Of a stretch of 64,000 nucleotides of DNA, positions 10,192-17,545 are shown one piece after another (position 1 is the stretch's first letter; each line of letters starts with the position of its first letter). This stretch comes from Phyllobacteriaceae bacterium (lineage in GTDB: Bacteria; Pseudomonadota; Alphaproteobacteria; Rhizobiales; Rhizobiaceae): assembly GCA_016711085.1 (NCBI GenBank), contig JADJTR010000011.1, positions 1-64,000 on the forward strand. Direction: 5' to 3'. A model generated the notes under the pieces. The model saw nothing but the letters and a program-made list of their open reading frames with translations, was not told the origin of the DNA and did not search any database. A program made the position numbers and the translations under genes.

Positions 10192-10234
10192 TTGATCTGG
10201 ATCAAGGAATTCGCGCCGATACCGGCGACATATT
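10192..10234 (+). promoter_or_regulatory. FixK/FNR box with a class II -10 element
   Basis: TTGATCTGGATCAA at 10192-10205 is a perfect copy of the FixK/FNR/Anr consensus TTGAT-N4-ATCAA. CATATT at 10229-10234 lies 33 bases downstream centre to centre, the spacing of FNR class II activated promoters (box at -41.5). This predicts transcription to the right from about 10240. The box is symmetric and could also act leftward on the MFS gene at 10062, but I see no suitable -10 on that side. Confidence 0.7.
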
Positions 10235-10239
10235 CATTT

Positions 10240-10399
10240 CAACGCATAAATAAGAAGCGCCTGACAGCGCATCGATCAGAACGGGACGGGAGCACCAGAC
10301 GCCAGCCATCGAATTGGAACCGGTTCGCCACCGCTTGAGCCCGTTCCCTGCATCTCCCTCTGCCTAGGCCCGGACCTTAAAAGCCGGGCCGTTTTTTTT
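10240..10399 (+). ncRNA. Candidate oxygen-regulated small RNA, about 160 nt
   Basis: Between a FixK/FNR-type promoter and a strong Rho-independent terminator there is no ATG or GTG start with a usable frame, and both flanking genes are on the other strand. The transcript would therefore be a free-standing noncoding RNA of about 160 nt, comparable in logic to the Fnr-activated FnrS of enterobacteria. I do not recognise a known RNA family in it. The start site is inferred from the promoter, not observed. Confidence 0.55.
10367..10399 (+). terminator. Rho-independent terminator of the candidate small RNA
   Basis: The stem GGCCCGG/CCGGGCC, with a 10-base loop containing TTAAAA, is followed by eight T at 10392-10399. 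The U tract is on the right side only, so it acts on rightward transcripts and not on the leftward CBS gene that ends at 10414. Confidence 0.85.
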
Positions 10400-10413
10400 G
10401 CAGACTCGCAGGA

Positions 10414-10845
10414 TCAGGCGGAAGCGATGTAGGCGCGGATGCTCTCGGCTTCGCGTTCGACATCCTCGATGCGCCGCTTGACCACATCGCCGATCGAGAC
10501 GATGCCGGCAAGCTTGCCGTCCTTCTCGACGGGCAGATGGCGAAAGCGGCCTGCCGTCATGATTTCCATGACATCGTTGACGGAATTGTCCTCGCGGCAG
10601 GTTTTGACCTTGGCGGTCATGTACGCCGAGACCGGCTTTTTCATCGCGCCGGCGGCGTCGGCGGCAACCGCGCGCACGATATCGCGTTCCGAGAGGATGC
10701 CGGCGATGGCGCCGGTCGGCTTGGTGACGACAAGGGCGCCGATACGCATTTCGGCGAGGATTTTCGTTGCCTGTCCAAGTGTCGCGTCCGGCGCGATCGT
10801 CGCGACTTCGCGGCCCTTGGACTGCAGGATGGATTTGACTGACAT
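10414..10845 (-). CDS. Two-CBS-domain protein
   Basis: A 143-residue cytosolic protein made of a CBS pair (Bateman module) and nothing else. The first CBS domain shows ALVVTKPTGAIAGILSERDI, the second FRHLPVEKDGKLAGIVSIGD. Such stand-alone pairs bind adenine nucleotides and usually act as energy sensors or regulatory partners; the partner is not evident here. It is monocistronic, with its 3' end against the small-RNA terminator. Confidence 0.92.
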   Translation of the reverse strand: MSVKSILQSKGREVATIAPDATLGQATKILAEMRIGALVVTKPTGAIAGILSERDIVRAVAADAAGAMKKPVSAYMTAKVKTCREDNSVNDVMEIMTAGRFRHLPVEKDGKLAGIVSIGDVVKRRIEDVEREAESIRAYIASA

Positions 10846-10927
10846 GGCGTCCTCCCACGCATCGACCGATGCTTTGGATGGTGCAACTGCAAATCACACT
10901 TGGCAAGGGTCAAGAGTCCGGTTTGCT

Positions 10928-11626
10928 TCAAAGTTTGCGATCGAACAGGCCAACGCCGAGAAAGCCTGTGAGAAATCCGCCGAGATGGGCTTCCCAGGCG
11001 ATGGCCGGCCCCGCCGCGCCGCCGGTGAACACGCCTGATCCGGCCACAAGATTGATCGCCATCCAGACCGCGAGGAAGGAAAGCACCGAGGGCGACCGGA
11101 CAGCGTACGTCAGAGGCTGGAGCGCGCCCGAAAAAGCCGAAGGCCGTCGTGTCCGATCGACCCGGAACCCGAATCGCGCCGCCGCGCCGGTCATGCCGGA
11201 TATTGCGCCCGACGCCCCGACCAGAACGCCGCCGGATTCGGGATTGAACGCCAAATACATCAACGCTCCCGCCGCCGCCGTCGCCATCCAGAAGGCGATG
11301 AAACGCGGCCAGCCGATTCGGGCGGCAAGCGGCGAGCCGAAAGCCGCGAGCCAAATGGCGTTGACGAGGAGATGCGTCGCGTCGGCATGGAGCAGCGAAT
11401 GGGTGACGAGATCGATCCAGTCGAGCGGCCGGGCCATGCCGCCGGCCGGGAAAAAACCGAAAATGACGATGACAGCGTCATTCATCTGCGGGGAAAACAG
11501 GAAGATGCGCGCGGCGTGAATGGCGCCCAGCAATGCGAGCGCGAACACCACCACGCCGGCAAGATTGAATGCGGGCTCGCGGTCGGGCGGATCCCGGCGG
11601 ATCGGCTTTTCGATATCGGGGAACAT
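10928..11626 (-). CDS. Rhomboid family intramembrane serine protease
   Basis: A polytopic membrane protease. The catalytic serine motif GASGAISG and the catalytic histidine in the last helix (AHLGGFLTGFLGVG) are both present, as is the conserved LLHADATHLLVNAIWL segment between the early helices. The ATG at 11626 (MFPDIEKPIRRDP) gives about 232 residues, with a cytoplasmic amino end. Frames extend further upstream, but that DNA contains a terminator-like hairpin, so the shorter start is preferred. Substrates are unknown. Confidence 0.88.
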   Translation of the reverse strand: MFPDIEKPIRRDPPDREPAFNLAGVVVFALALLGAIHAARIFLFSPQMNDAVIVIFGFFPAGGMARPLDWIDLVTHSLLHADATHLLVNAIWLAAFGSPLAARIGWPRFIAFWMATAAAGALMYLAFNPESGGVLVGASGAISGMTGAAARFGFRVDRTRRPSAFSGALQPLTYAVRSPSVLSFLAVWMAINLVAGSGVFTGGAAGPAIAWEAHLGGFLTGFLGVGLFDRKL

Positions 11627-11660
11627 GGCCCTGCGGCTCCGCTTCGGCTGCCGCATACGG

Positions 11661-11698
11661 GAAAAAACAAAGCCGTTCAAGGTTTCCCCTGAACGGCT
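11661..11698 (-). terminator. Leftward Rho-independent terminator just upstream of the rhomboid gene
   Basis: Stem AGCCGTTCA/TGAACGGCT with a 10-base loop, followed on the minus strand by TTGTTTTTTC. It lies 35-72 bases before the rhomboid start, with no leftward gene before it. It is either an attenuator in the rhomboid leader or the end of a small RNA made from 11700-11940. Confidence 0.6.
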
Positions 11699-11940
11699 GG
11701 CGGCCCCGGCTCCCCAAAGTGGTTCCGTGCTGCGATGCTCAATGGAGCGTCCGGAATGATTGTGTTGTCTCACGGACCGGCTCGGCAGGCAACGTCAACC
11801 TCTTGTTAACCTTACCGTCGGCGGGCGGTGGATCGTCGCCGAACGTGATTGGCGCAGGCCCTGCAAGACATGTCGGGTGCGCCGGGAAAACCCGGCTTTC
11901 CGTCCGGATTTCGGACAGAACGAACAAAGGCCTCGAAAGC

Positions 11941-12576
11941 ATGCGTCAAGCCGGCACGATCGAGTTGTACCAGTATTGGAACCGGCTGCGGCGCGGCCGC
12001 CCTGCCCCGGCGCGGGCCGAGATCGAACCGGCCGACATCCGCACCCTGCTTGCCGATACTTTCATTCTCGAAATGGATACCCGCGGGAACGCGATTTTTC
12101 GTTTGGCCGGCACGCGGCTTTGCGCGACGTTCGGGCGGGAATTGCGCGGCTTTGCGTTCCTGTCGTTGTGGCGCGAGCGCGATCAGCGCGCCATCGGGCG
12201 TCTGGTGAAAGGAGTCGTCGCCGACAAATCGATCGTGGTCGTCGCCTTCGAAGGGGCGACGGCGAAGAACCGCTTCACCGCTTTCGAACTGGCCCTGTTT
12301 CCGCTCGACGGCGGCGTCGACTATCCGCGATTGCTTGGCGCGGTGTTCGCCGAGGACAAACCCTTCTGGCTTGGCGCCGAACCCTTGGTTGAATTGCGCA
12401 TCGGCTCCCTGCGGGTCATCGATCCGGATCGCGATCACGTCTTTCTCGACAATCGCCCGGCGGTGGAAGTACCCGCTTTGGCGCCCTTCGCGCTACACGT
12501 CGCACCGGCCGGAACGCCCCGCGCCCAGCGCAAAGTGCGTCATCTGGTCGTGCTCGACGGCGGAAAGTGCGATTGA
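11941..12576 (+). CDS. PAS-domain protein (PAS_5 type)
   Basis: A 211-residue soluble protein built on a PAS_5-like fold common in alphaproteobacteria. Conserved spots include YWNRLRRGRPAPARAEIEPADIR, the FRLAGTRLCATFGRELRG segment, and SLWRERD. No output domain follows, so it is a sensor or adaptor rather than a kinase or cyclase. It precedes a PilZ-domain gene on the same strand by 97 bases, and both may act in cell-envelope or motility signalling, which is inference. Confidence 0.82.
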   Translation: MRQAGTIELYQYWNRLRRGRPAPARAEIEPADIRTLLADTFILEMDTRGNAIFRLAGTRLCATFGRELRGFAFLSLWRERDQRAIGRLVKGVVADKSIVVVAFEGATAKNRFTAFELALFPLDGGVDYPRLLGAVFAEDKPFWLGAEPLVELRIGSLRVIDPDRDHVFLDNRPAVEVPALAPFALHVAPAGTPRAQRKVRHLVVLDGGKCD

Positions 12577-12673
12577 CCCGGAATTGGGACGATTGATTAC
12601 CCGCTGTTAACCGGTGTTGATTTAGCTTCGGATCGTAAAACCTAGAGGCGCGTGCCCGCGCTTGGATGAGCCA

Positions 12674-13297
12674 ATGATGTCCACGGCCCACGATCACGTC
12701 CGATCCGGCTCGGAACGCCGAACGTTTCAACGCGTTCCGATCCGCGTCTATGGCCGTTACATGCTTGAGGACCGCACCGAACATCCGTGCCAGGTTACAG
12801 AGATATCTCCCGGCAACGCCGCCCTGATCACCGATCGCGCCGCCTCCCTCGGCGAAAAGGTCATCGCCTATCTTGAGCACCTTGGCCGGATCGAGGGCGT
12901 GGTGACCCGTCTTCTCGACGACGGTTTCGCCATGACGATCCTTGCGTCCGATCGCAAGAAAGACAAACTCGCCGCGCAGCTCACCTGGCTCGCCAACAAG
13001 CACGAACTGGACCTGCCCGAGGATCGCCGCCACGAGCGCATTGCGCCGCGCAATCCGATCAGCGTCCTGCAATTGGACGATGGCCGCCAATACCAGTGCC
13101 GCATCATCGATCTGTCGATGTCCGGCGCCGGCGTCGAACTTGAAGTCCGACCGGCGCTCGGCACCCATGTCTCTCTGGGTTCGATGAGGGGCGTTGTCGT
13201 GCGCCACTTCGATGAAGGCGTCGCCATAGAATTCGCCGCCGTTCAGCGACGCGATTCGATCGACGACGCGCTGGAGCAGCGCCACCCCGCCGCCTGA
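12674..13297 (+). CDS. Tandem PilZ-domain protein
   Basis: A 207-residue cytosolic protein with two PilZ-like halves. The second half carries the c-di-GMP binding signature: RRHER followed about 35 residues on by DLSMSGAGVEL. The first half starts with RRTFQRVPIRVYGRYM, but the DxSxxG part is changed to TEISPGNA, so it may not bind nucleotide. ATGs at 12674 and 12677 are equally possible, and a TTG exists at 12662. A strong terminator follows. Confidence 0.87.
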   Translation: MMSTAHDHVRSGSERRTFQRVPIRVYGRYMLEDRTEHPCQVTEISPGNAALITDRAASLGEKVIAYLEHLGRIEGVVTRLLDDGFAMTILASDRKKDKLAAQLTWLANKHELDLPEDRRHERIAPRNPISVLQLDDGRQYQCRIIDLSMSGAGVELEVRPALGTHVSLGSMRGVVVRHFDEGVAIEFAAVQRRDSIDDALEQRHPAA

Positions 13298-13320
13298 TTT
13301 CCAATCCGGATTCCTGTTCA

Positions 13321-13354
13321 CAAAACGCGGCCTGCGGGCCGCGTTTTGCGTTTT
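13321..13354 (+). terminator. Rho-independent terminator after the PilZ gene
   Basis: A 12-bp perfect stem, CAAAACGCGGCC with its complement, around a 4-base loop and followed by CGTTTT. The leading A run also makes it plausible as a weak leftward terminator. Confidence 0.8.
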
Positions 13355-13549
13355 GGCGCCCAAACCGGCATGGTGAACGGGGGATTACGTTTCGCCAAGA
13401 AAATCGATGTGCTTTCGATCCAATTTTTACTCGCTTTCTAATCAAGTTTGTATTGATTTTTCTAAAGTATTAAATCGATCTATACTTCCGTTGTTCGCGT
13501 GAAATAAATCCGCGTCTGTCATGTTCTTGCCACGAGGGGAGACGTGGCC

Positions 13550-14155
13550 ATGACAAGGCGCATCCGGGGAATTTTGGCAGGGCTGGTGGTTTCGACCGCC
13601 AGCATCGCTTTGCCCGCGCAAGCCGCGCAGCCATTCATGCCGAATGGCGGCAAGACAACCCAGCCAATCGGTCATTACGAATTCTGCTCGGCCTACCCGG
13701 CCGAATGCGGTCCCAATGGCGGCCAGGGCGCGCCGGTGCACCTTTCGCGCAAATTGTGGAGCCGCATCGTCGATATCAACAACGCCGTCAACGCCATGGT
13801 CGCCCCCAGGACCGACATGGAAATGTGGGGCCGCGAAGAGGTCTGGTCCTATCCCGGCCGCGAAGGCGATTGCGAGGATTATGCGCTGGAAAAGCGTCGC
13901 CTGCTGGTTTCGGCCGGCGTTCCGGCTTCGGCGCTGCTGATCACCGTTGTGCGCCAACGCAATGGCGACGGGCACGCCGTTCTCGCTGTGCGCACAGACA
14001 TGGGCGACTACGTCCTCGACAACATGGAAGGCCGCGTCCTGGCCTGGAACGAGACGGATTACCGTTTCCTGAAGCGGCAGTCGGAAAAGAACTCCGGCCA
14101 ATGGGTGGCGATCGGCGGCGGCAAGCCCGTTCCGGTCGGCTCCATCGGCCAATAG
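13550..14155 (+). CDS. Transglutaminase-like cysteine peptidase (BTLCP family), exported
   Basis: A 201-residue BTLCP-family protein with a signal peptide (TRRIRGILAG, then ALPAQA). The catalytic triad can be read: Cys in GREGDCEDYALEKRRLL, His in GDGHAVLAVRTD, and Asp in YVLDNMEG. In other bacteria this family includes LapG-type periplasmic proteases that cleave surface adhesins under c-di-GMP control, so the PilZ gene just upstream is suggestive. No LapD-like partner is visible. The ATG at 13550 has GAGGGGAG eight bases upstream, better placed than the GTG at 13544. An AT-rich promoter region of 200 bases precedes it. Confidence 0.88.
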   Translation: MTRRIRGILAGLVVSTASIALPAQAAQPFMPNGGKTTQPIGHYEFCSAYPAECGPNGGQGAPVHLSRKLWSRIVDINNAVNAMVAPRTDMEMWGREEVWSYPGREGDCEDYALEKRRLLVSAGVPASALLITVVRQRNGDGHAVLAVRTDMGDYVLDNMEGRVLAWNETDYRFLKRQSEKNSGQWVAIGGGKPVPVGSIGQ

Positions 14156-14209
14156 ACAAGGAATACCCGGTCGAGTCCCCACCCTCCCCGTCCCCAACGA
14201 CCGGGTCAA

Positions 14210-14247
14210 GGAGCCGGCCCCTGTCCCCGGGCCGGCTCCGCCTTTTT
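14210..14247 (+). terminator. Rho-independent terminator after the BTLCP gene
   Basis: Stem GGAGCCGGCCC/GGGCCGGCTCC with loop sequence CTGTCCCC, then GCCTTTTT. It overlaps by one base the end of the convergent carbonic anhydrase gene. Confidence 0.85.
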
Positions 14248-14783
14248 CAGATGGACGCTGCCTCTGCCAGACCGGCCATGAACCGCCTTGCATTGGCGAC
14301 ATAGTGTTCCGACGAGGCCCGAATGCGGGCCGCCGTCTCGGCGTCGAGCGTCCGGATTGCTTTCGCCGGCGCACCGACGATCAACGAATTGTCGGGAAAC
14401 GCCTTTCCCTCGGTGACCAGCGCGCCGGCCCCGACGATCGAATTGGCGCCGATTTTCGCGCCGTTGAGCACGATCGCCCCCATGCCGATCAGGCAATTGT
14501 CGCCGACCTGGCAACCATGCAGCGTCGCCCGGTGACCGATGGTGCAATGGGCGCCGACGGTCAGCGGAAATCCCATGTCGGTGTGCATCACGGCATGTTC
14601 CTGCACATTGGAACCGTCGCCGATGACAATGGGTTCGTTGTCGCCGCGCAGCACCGCGCCGAACCAGATGCTGGCCTCGCGGCCGACGACGATTTTTCCG
14701 ATCAGCGTCGCATCATGCGCGACAAAGGAAGAAGCGCGGTTGACGAATTGCGGCGCGACGCCGTCGAGCGCAAAAAGCGGCAT
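14247..14783 (-). CDS. Gamma carbonic anhydrase family hexapeptide-repeat protein
   Basis: A 178-residue left-handed beta-helix protein. Hexapeptide repeats run from about residue 20 to 130 (ATLIGKIVVGREASIWFGAVLRGD). The metal-ligand histidines characteristic of gamma carbonic anhydrases are present in QEHAVMHTD and CTIGHRATLHGC. It may hydrate CO2, or be a YrdA/PaaY-like relative whose activity is unproven. The membrane protein gene 18 bases upstream shares the strand and is probably cotranscribed. Confidence 0.9.
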   Translation of the reverse strand: MPLFALDGVAPQFVNRASSFVAHDATLIGKIVVGREASIWFGAVLRGDNEPIVIGDGSNVQEHAVMHTDMGFPLTVGAHCTIGHRATLHGCQVGDNCLIGMGAIVLNGAKIGANSIVGAGALVTEGKAFPDNSLIVGAPAKAIRTLDAETAARIRASSEHYVANARRFMAGLAEAASI

Positions 14784-14801
14784 GATCTTGTTTCCTGCGA
14801 T

Positions 14802-15125
14802 TCAGAATGGGGCAACCAGCCTGCCGGCAAGGAACACCAGCACGATGCCGCACGCAAGCGCCCAACCGAGCGCGATCGCCCCGGATGTGGCGACGATGAC
14901 CGGGCCGATGCGTTCCTCGCGCCATGCCGCCAGGGCTTCGTTGAACAGCATGTAGGGGCCGATCAACGCCGTCACCGCCAGCGAGGCGATGATGTGTCCG
15001 GGGCGCACGAAGGGCGGCGCGAAGCCCGGCGGGCGGCCGGTGATTTCCTGGGCGATCGAGGCGGCCATGCCACCGGCGGCGAGGCCGGCGGCGAGCGCAA
15101 TGAGGGCGAAGGCAAACTGGATCAT
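14802..15125 (-). CDS. Small membrane protein, function unknown
   Basis: A 107-residue protein with three hydrophobic segments (FALIALAAGLAAGGMAASIA, ASLAVTALIGPYMLFNEAL and ATSGAIALGWALACGIVLVF). Between them is a short polar stretch with RPPGFAPPFVRPGH. It lies directly upstream of the carbonic anhydrase gene, a pairing I believe recurs in Hyphomicrobiales. No catalytic motif is seen. Confidence 0.65.
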   Translation of the reverse strand: MIQFAFALIALAAGLAAGGMAASIAQEITGRPPGFAPPFVRPGHIIASLAVTALIGPYMLFNEALAAWREERIGPVIVATSGAIALGWALACGIVLVFLAGRLVAPF

Positions 15126-15223
15126 GGTTAACCGGACCTTAACCGCGTCGGATCATGTTCGGCGTGCAAAATCCGCGCCGGCCGGCCCTGTGCCGCTTTG
15201 GGGCGCTGGACGGGAATGGCCGC

Positions 15224-15946
15224 ATGAACCCGGATATCCTCAACCCTCGCGCCCTCGACGAACGCTTCGTCGTCAAGGTGTTCATGGCCTTCGCCGCGCT
15301 TGCGGTCGTCGCCCTCGCCCTCAATGTCGCCGGCCGATTTGCCGGCGCGTCGATCGCGCTTGGCGGCCATTCGACCGACACGACGACGCGAGAAGTGGTG
15401 ATCGGCAACGACGTGGTGGTTGCGCCGGCCAACGCCATCCGCTTCGACCACGCGCGCCATGACGGCGTCGCGCAACGCCTCGACCTCTATCTGCGCTGGC
15501 CCGACATGACCGGCTACTCGAACGCGGCGCGCGACGATTTCAATATCGTCGGCGGGCGCAAGGCATTGATCTACATGACGTTGGAGCCGCGGACCATGTC
15601 GCGCGACATGTCCGGACGGCTGGATCCGATTTACCGGTCGCTGATCGAACCGGCCGGCGAGAAATCGGACAGTGGCGTCCTGATGCACCGGTTTACCGAA
15701 AAATCCGGCTATCTTGGCGAAATGCTCGCCATCAAGGCGCGGCCCGGCGGCGAGGCGCTGGTGGCGCGTTGCCTGCACGGGGCGGCCGCGGCCGAATTGC
15801 TGGCCCCGTGCGAACGCGACATCCAGGTCGGCGACGATTTGAGCCTGACCTACCGCTTTCCGGCGGAATTGCTGGCCGCATGGCCGAAGCTCGAATACGC
15901 CGTCCGCGCCAAGGCGCTGGAGATGGTGAAAACCGCCAGCCGCTGA
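15224..15946 (+). CDS. Conserved hypothetical membrane-anchored protein
   Basis: A 240-residue protein with one amino-terminal transmembrane segment (VFMAFAALAVVALALNVAG) and a periplasmic body. The ordered features LDLYLRWPDMTGYS, IVGGRKALIYMTLEPRTMSRDMSGRLDPIY and CERDIQVGDDLSLTYRFP suggest one conserved domain, which I do not recognise. The ATG at 15224 was chosen over an earlier in-frame ATG at 15155 because the hydrophobic anchor then sits near the start. It converges with the DUF3126 gene. Confidence 0.7.
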   Translation: MNPDILNPRALDERFVVKVFMAFAALAVVALALNVAGRFAGASIALGGHSTDTTTREVVIGNDVVVAPANAIRFDHARHDGVAQRLDLYLRWPDMTGYSNAARDDFNIVGGRKALIYMTLEPRTMSRDMSGRLDPIYRSLIEPAGEKSDSGVLMHRFTEKSGYLGEMLAIKARPGGEALVARCLHGAAAAELLAPCERDIQVGDDLSLTYRFPAELLAAWPKLEYAVRAKALEMVKTASR

Positions 15947-15949
15947 CGG

Positions 15950-16159
15950 TTAATTCAGGTCGATATCGAGGATCGACATCGACAGATCGTAGGAGGTCTC
16001 GCCCTCGTCCTCGATCTTGGAAATGACGCCGAGGAACTCGTCGTCGAGATAGAGCTCGCAGGAATCCTTGATGCGCGGCCGCGCCCGGACGATGAGTTTC
16101 GGGTTCTGGAACAGGCGCTTGAAATAGGCGTCGAGTTTCTTCAGTTCGTCCGGGTTCAT
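15950..16159 (-). CDS. DUF3126 family protein
   Basis: A 69-residue acidic protein, MNPDELKKLDAYFKRLF with the conserved DDEFLGVISKIEDEGE and the terminal SILDIDL. DUF3126 is restricted to alphaproteobacteria and lies beside cysE in many Hyphomicrobiales, as here. Function unknown. The true start is the ATG at 16159; the frame extends upstream but without family similarity. Confidence 0.88.
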   Translation of the reverse strand: MNPDELKKLDAYFKRLFQNPKLIVRARPRIKDSCELYLDDEFLGVISKIEDEGETSYDLSMSILDIDLN

Positions 16160-16253
16160 GGGCTCGTTCCGATCGGCGCACAACGGGGTGCGCGGCGTTG
16201 CTTCGGCCGCGCATGTGCCATGGCGGCACGGGGCTGTAAAGGCGCGACGCGCC

Positions 16254-17075
16254 TCAAGGACCGTCGTCGATCGACTGGTCCATCTGGCGCGCCGGTTCGG
16301 CGCAGCCCGCCTCGCCGACCACTTTCGCCGGCACGCCGGCAACCGTGGTCGCCGGCGGAACCGCGTGCAGCACCACCGAACCGGCGGCGATCCTGGCGCA
16401 GCAGCCGACGGTGATGTTGCCGAGGACCTTCGCGCCCGCGCCGATCAGCACGCCGCGCTCGACCTTCGGGTGGCGGTCGCCGCCCTCCTTGCCGGTGCCG
16501 CCGAGCGTCACGCCGTGCAGCATCGAGACATCGTCGCCGACGCTCGCCGTCTCGCCGATCACCAGCCCGGTGGCGTGATCGATGAAGATGCCGCGCCCGA
16601 TCGTCGCCGCCGGATGGATGTCGGTCTGGAACACCGAGGACGACCGGCTTTGCAGATAGAGGGCGAAATCCTTGCGCCCAGAGCGCCACAGCCAGTTGGC
16701 GAGGCGATGCGTCTGGATGGCGTGGAAGCCCTTGAAATACAGCACCGGCTGCAAATAGCGCACGCAGGCCGGATCGCGGTCGAAATAGGCCTGCATGTCG
16801 GTGCGCAGCACCGACGCGAAATCGGGCTCGGCCGCCAGCATCGCCTCGAAGGTCTGGCGGATCAGGTCGGCCGGCACGTCCTGATGGTCGAGCCGCTCGG
16901 CGATGCGGTGCATCACCGCTTCCTCGAGGCTGTGGTGGTTCAAAATCGTGGCGTAGAGGAAGGCGGCGAGCAGCGGATCGCGCGCGGCGGCGGCCTCGGC
17001 TTCCTCGCGCACCGTCGACCAGATCGGATCGACCGGCTGGATGCGCTCATTTCTCGATTGGATGCGGGCGTTCAT
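16254..17075 (-). CDS. cysE: Serine O-acetyltransferase
   Basis: CysE acetylates serine with acetyl-CoA, the committed step of cysteine synthesis. The 273-residue product has the helical amino-terminal domain (PIWSTVREEAE, FLYATILNHHSLEEA), then the left-handed beta helix with IHPAATIGRGIFIDHATGLVIGE and GVTLGGTGKEGGDRHPKV, including the catalytic His and Asp region. The ATG at 17075 follows GGGAGAAGG; a TTG 18 bases upstream is less likely. The carboxyl end (residues after VVGEAGC) is the expected flexible tail for the CysE-CysK complex, although a terminal Ile is not seen. Confidence 0.95.
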   Translation of the reverse strand: MNARIQSRNERIQPVDPIWSTVREEAEAAAARDPLLAAFLYATILNHHSLEEAVMHRIAERLDHQDVPADLIRQTFEAMLAAEPDFASVLRTDMQAYFDRDPACVRYLQPVLYFKGFHAIQTHRLANWLWRSGRKDFALYLQSRSSSVFQTDIHPAATIGRGIFIDHATGLVIGETASVGDDVSMLHGVTLGGTGKEGGDRHPKVERGVLIGAGAKVLGNITVGCCARIAAGSVVLHAVPPATTVAGVPAKVVGEAGCAEPARQMDQSIDDGP

Positions 17076-17197
17076 GTCCTTCTCCCGGTTCAAGGTCGGG
17101 TTGGCGTCGCACTATACCGCGTTTCGCGGCAAGGATGAAACCGCGTTTTCGTGAAGGGTCGATGAAGGGAACCGATGGGTGGGGCACTTTTACACCG

Positions 17198-17246
17198 CTC
17201 TCGAGGGAAGATGTTGTCCCGAGCACGGCGAGGGCGACAGGGGGGA
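17198..17246. repeat. Dispersed intergenic repeat, copy A
   Basis: The stretch beginning CTCTCGAGGGAAGATG and ending GGCGAGGGCGACAGGGGG closely matches the one at 19267-19316. Both are noncoding and in the same orientation. The following bases up to 17290 (GCCGCCGCCTAGCGGCG) form a further small palindrome. Confidence 0.65.
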
Positions 17247-17274
17247 AGGCACCAGCCTCACCCCGAGCCGCCGC

Positions 17275-17544
17275 CTAGCGGCGTGGCGAAGGGCGGGGGC
17301 GGAACGCCGCGCGCCAGGAAATCACCGTGGTCCGGTCGGCGATGTCGTCGACGCCATTGACCGTGTAGGCGACGGCGTAGAACCCGGCGGCTTGGGCCGG
17401 CGTCGGCGTATCTGCGGCGGCAGTCGGGTCTGCGAACACCGTTTCCGAATCGACGAGTACGGTCGCATTACCAATCTGATTTTCGGCGAGCGCAATACCG
17501 GAACCATAATTCCGATTGTAGGCATCCATCGAAAGAATTGCCAA
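17275..17544 (-). pseudogene. Truncated lipase-like (alpha/beta hydrolase) gene, 5' fragment
   Basis: The fragment encodes about 75 family-like residues. MAILSMDAYNRNYGSGI and FYAVAYTVNGVDDIADRTTVIS resemble the amino end of RTX-type lipases, where TVIS is normally followed by YRGTD. Here similarity stops at about 17310 and an unrelated tail reaches a stop. The IS element at 17546 lies immediately upstream and separates the TTG start from its promoter. Identification is by eye. Confidence 0.55.
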
Positions 17545-17545
17545 A

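Noticed and set aside
10192..10205. FixK box as the operator of the MFS gene
   Set aside because: The box is symmetric, but on the left side no -10 lies at the right distance, whereas on the right side both -10 and terminator fit. Dual control is not excluded.
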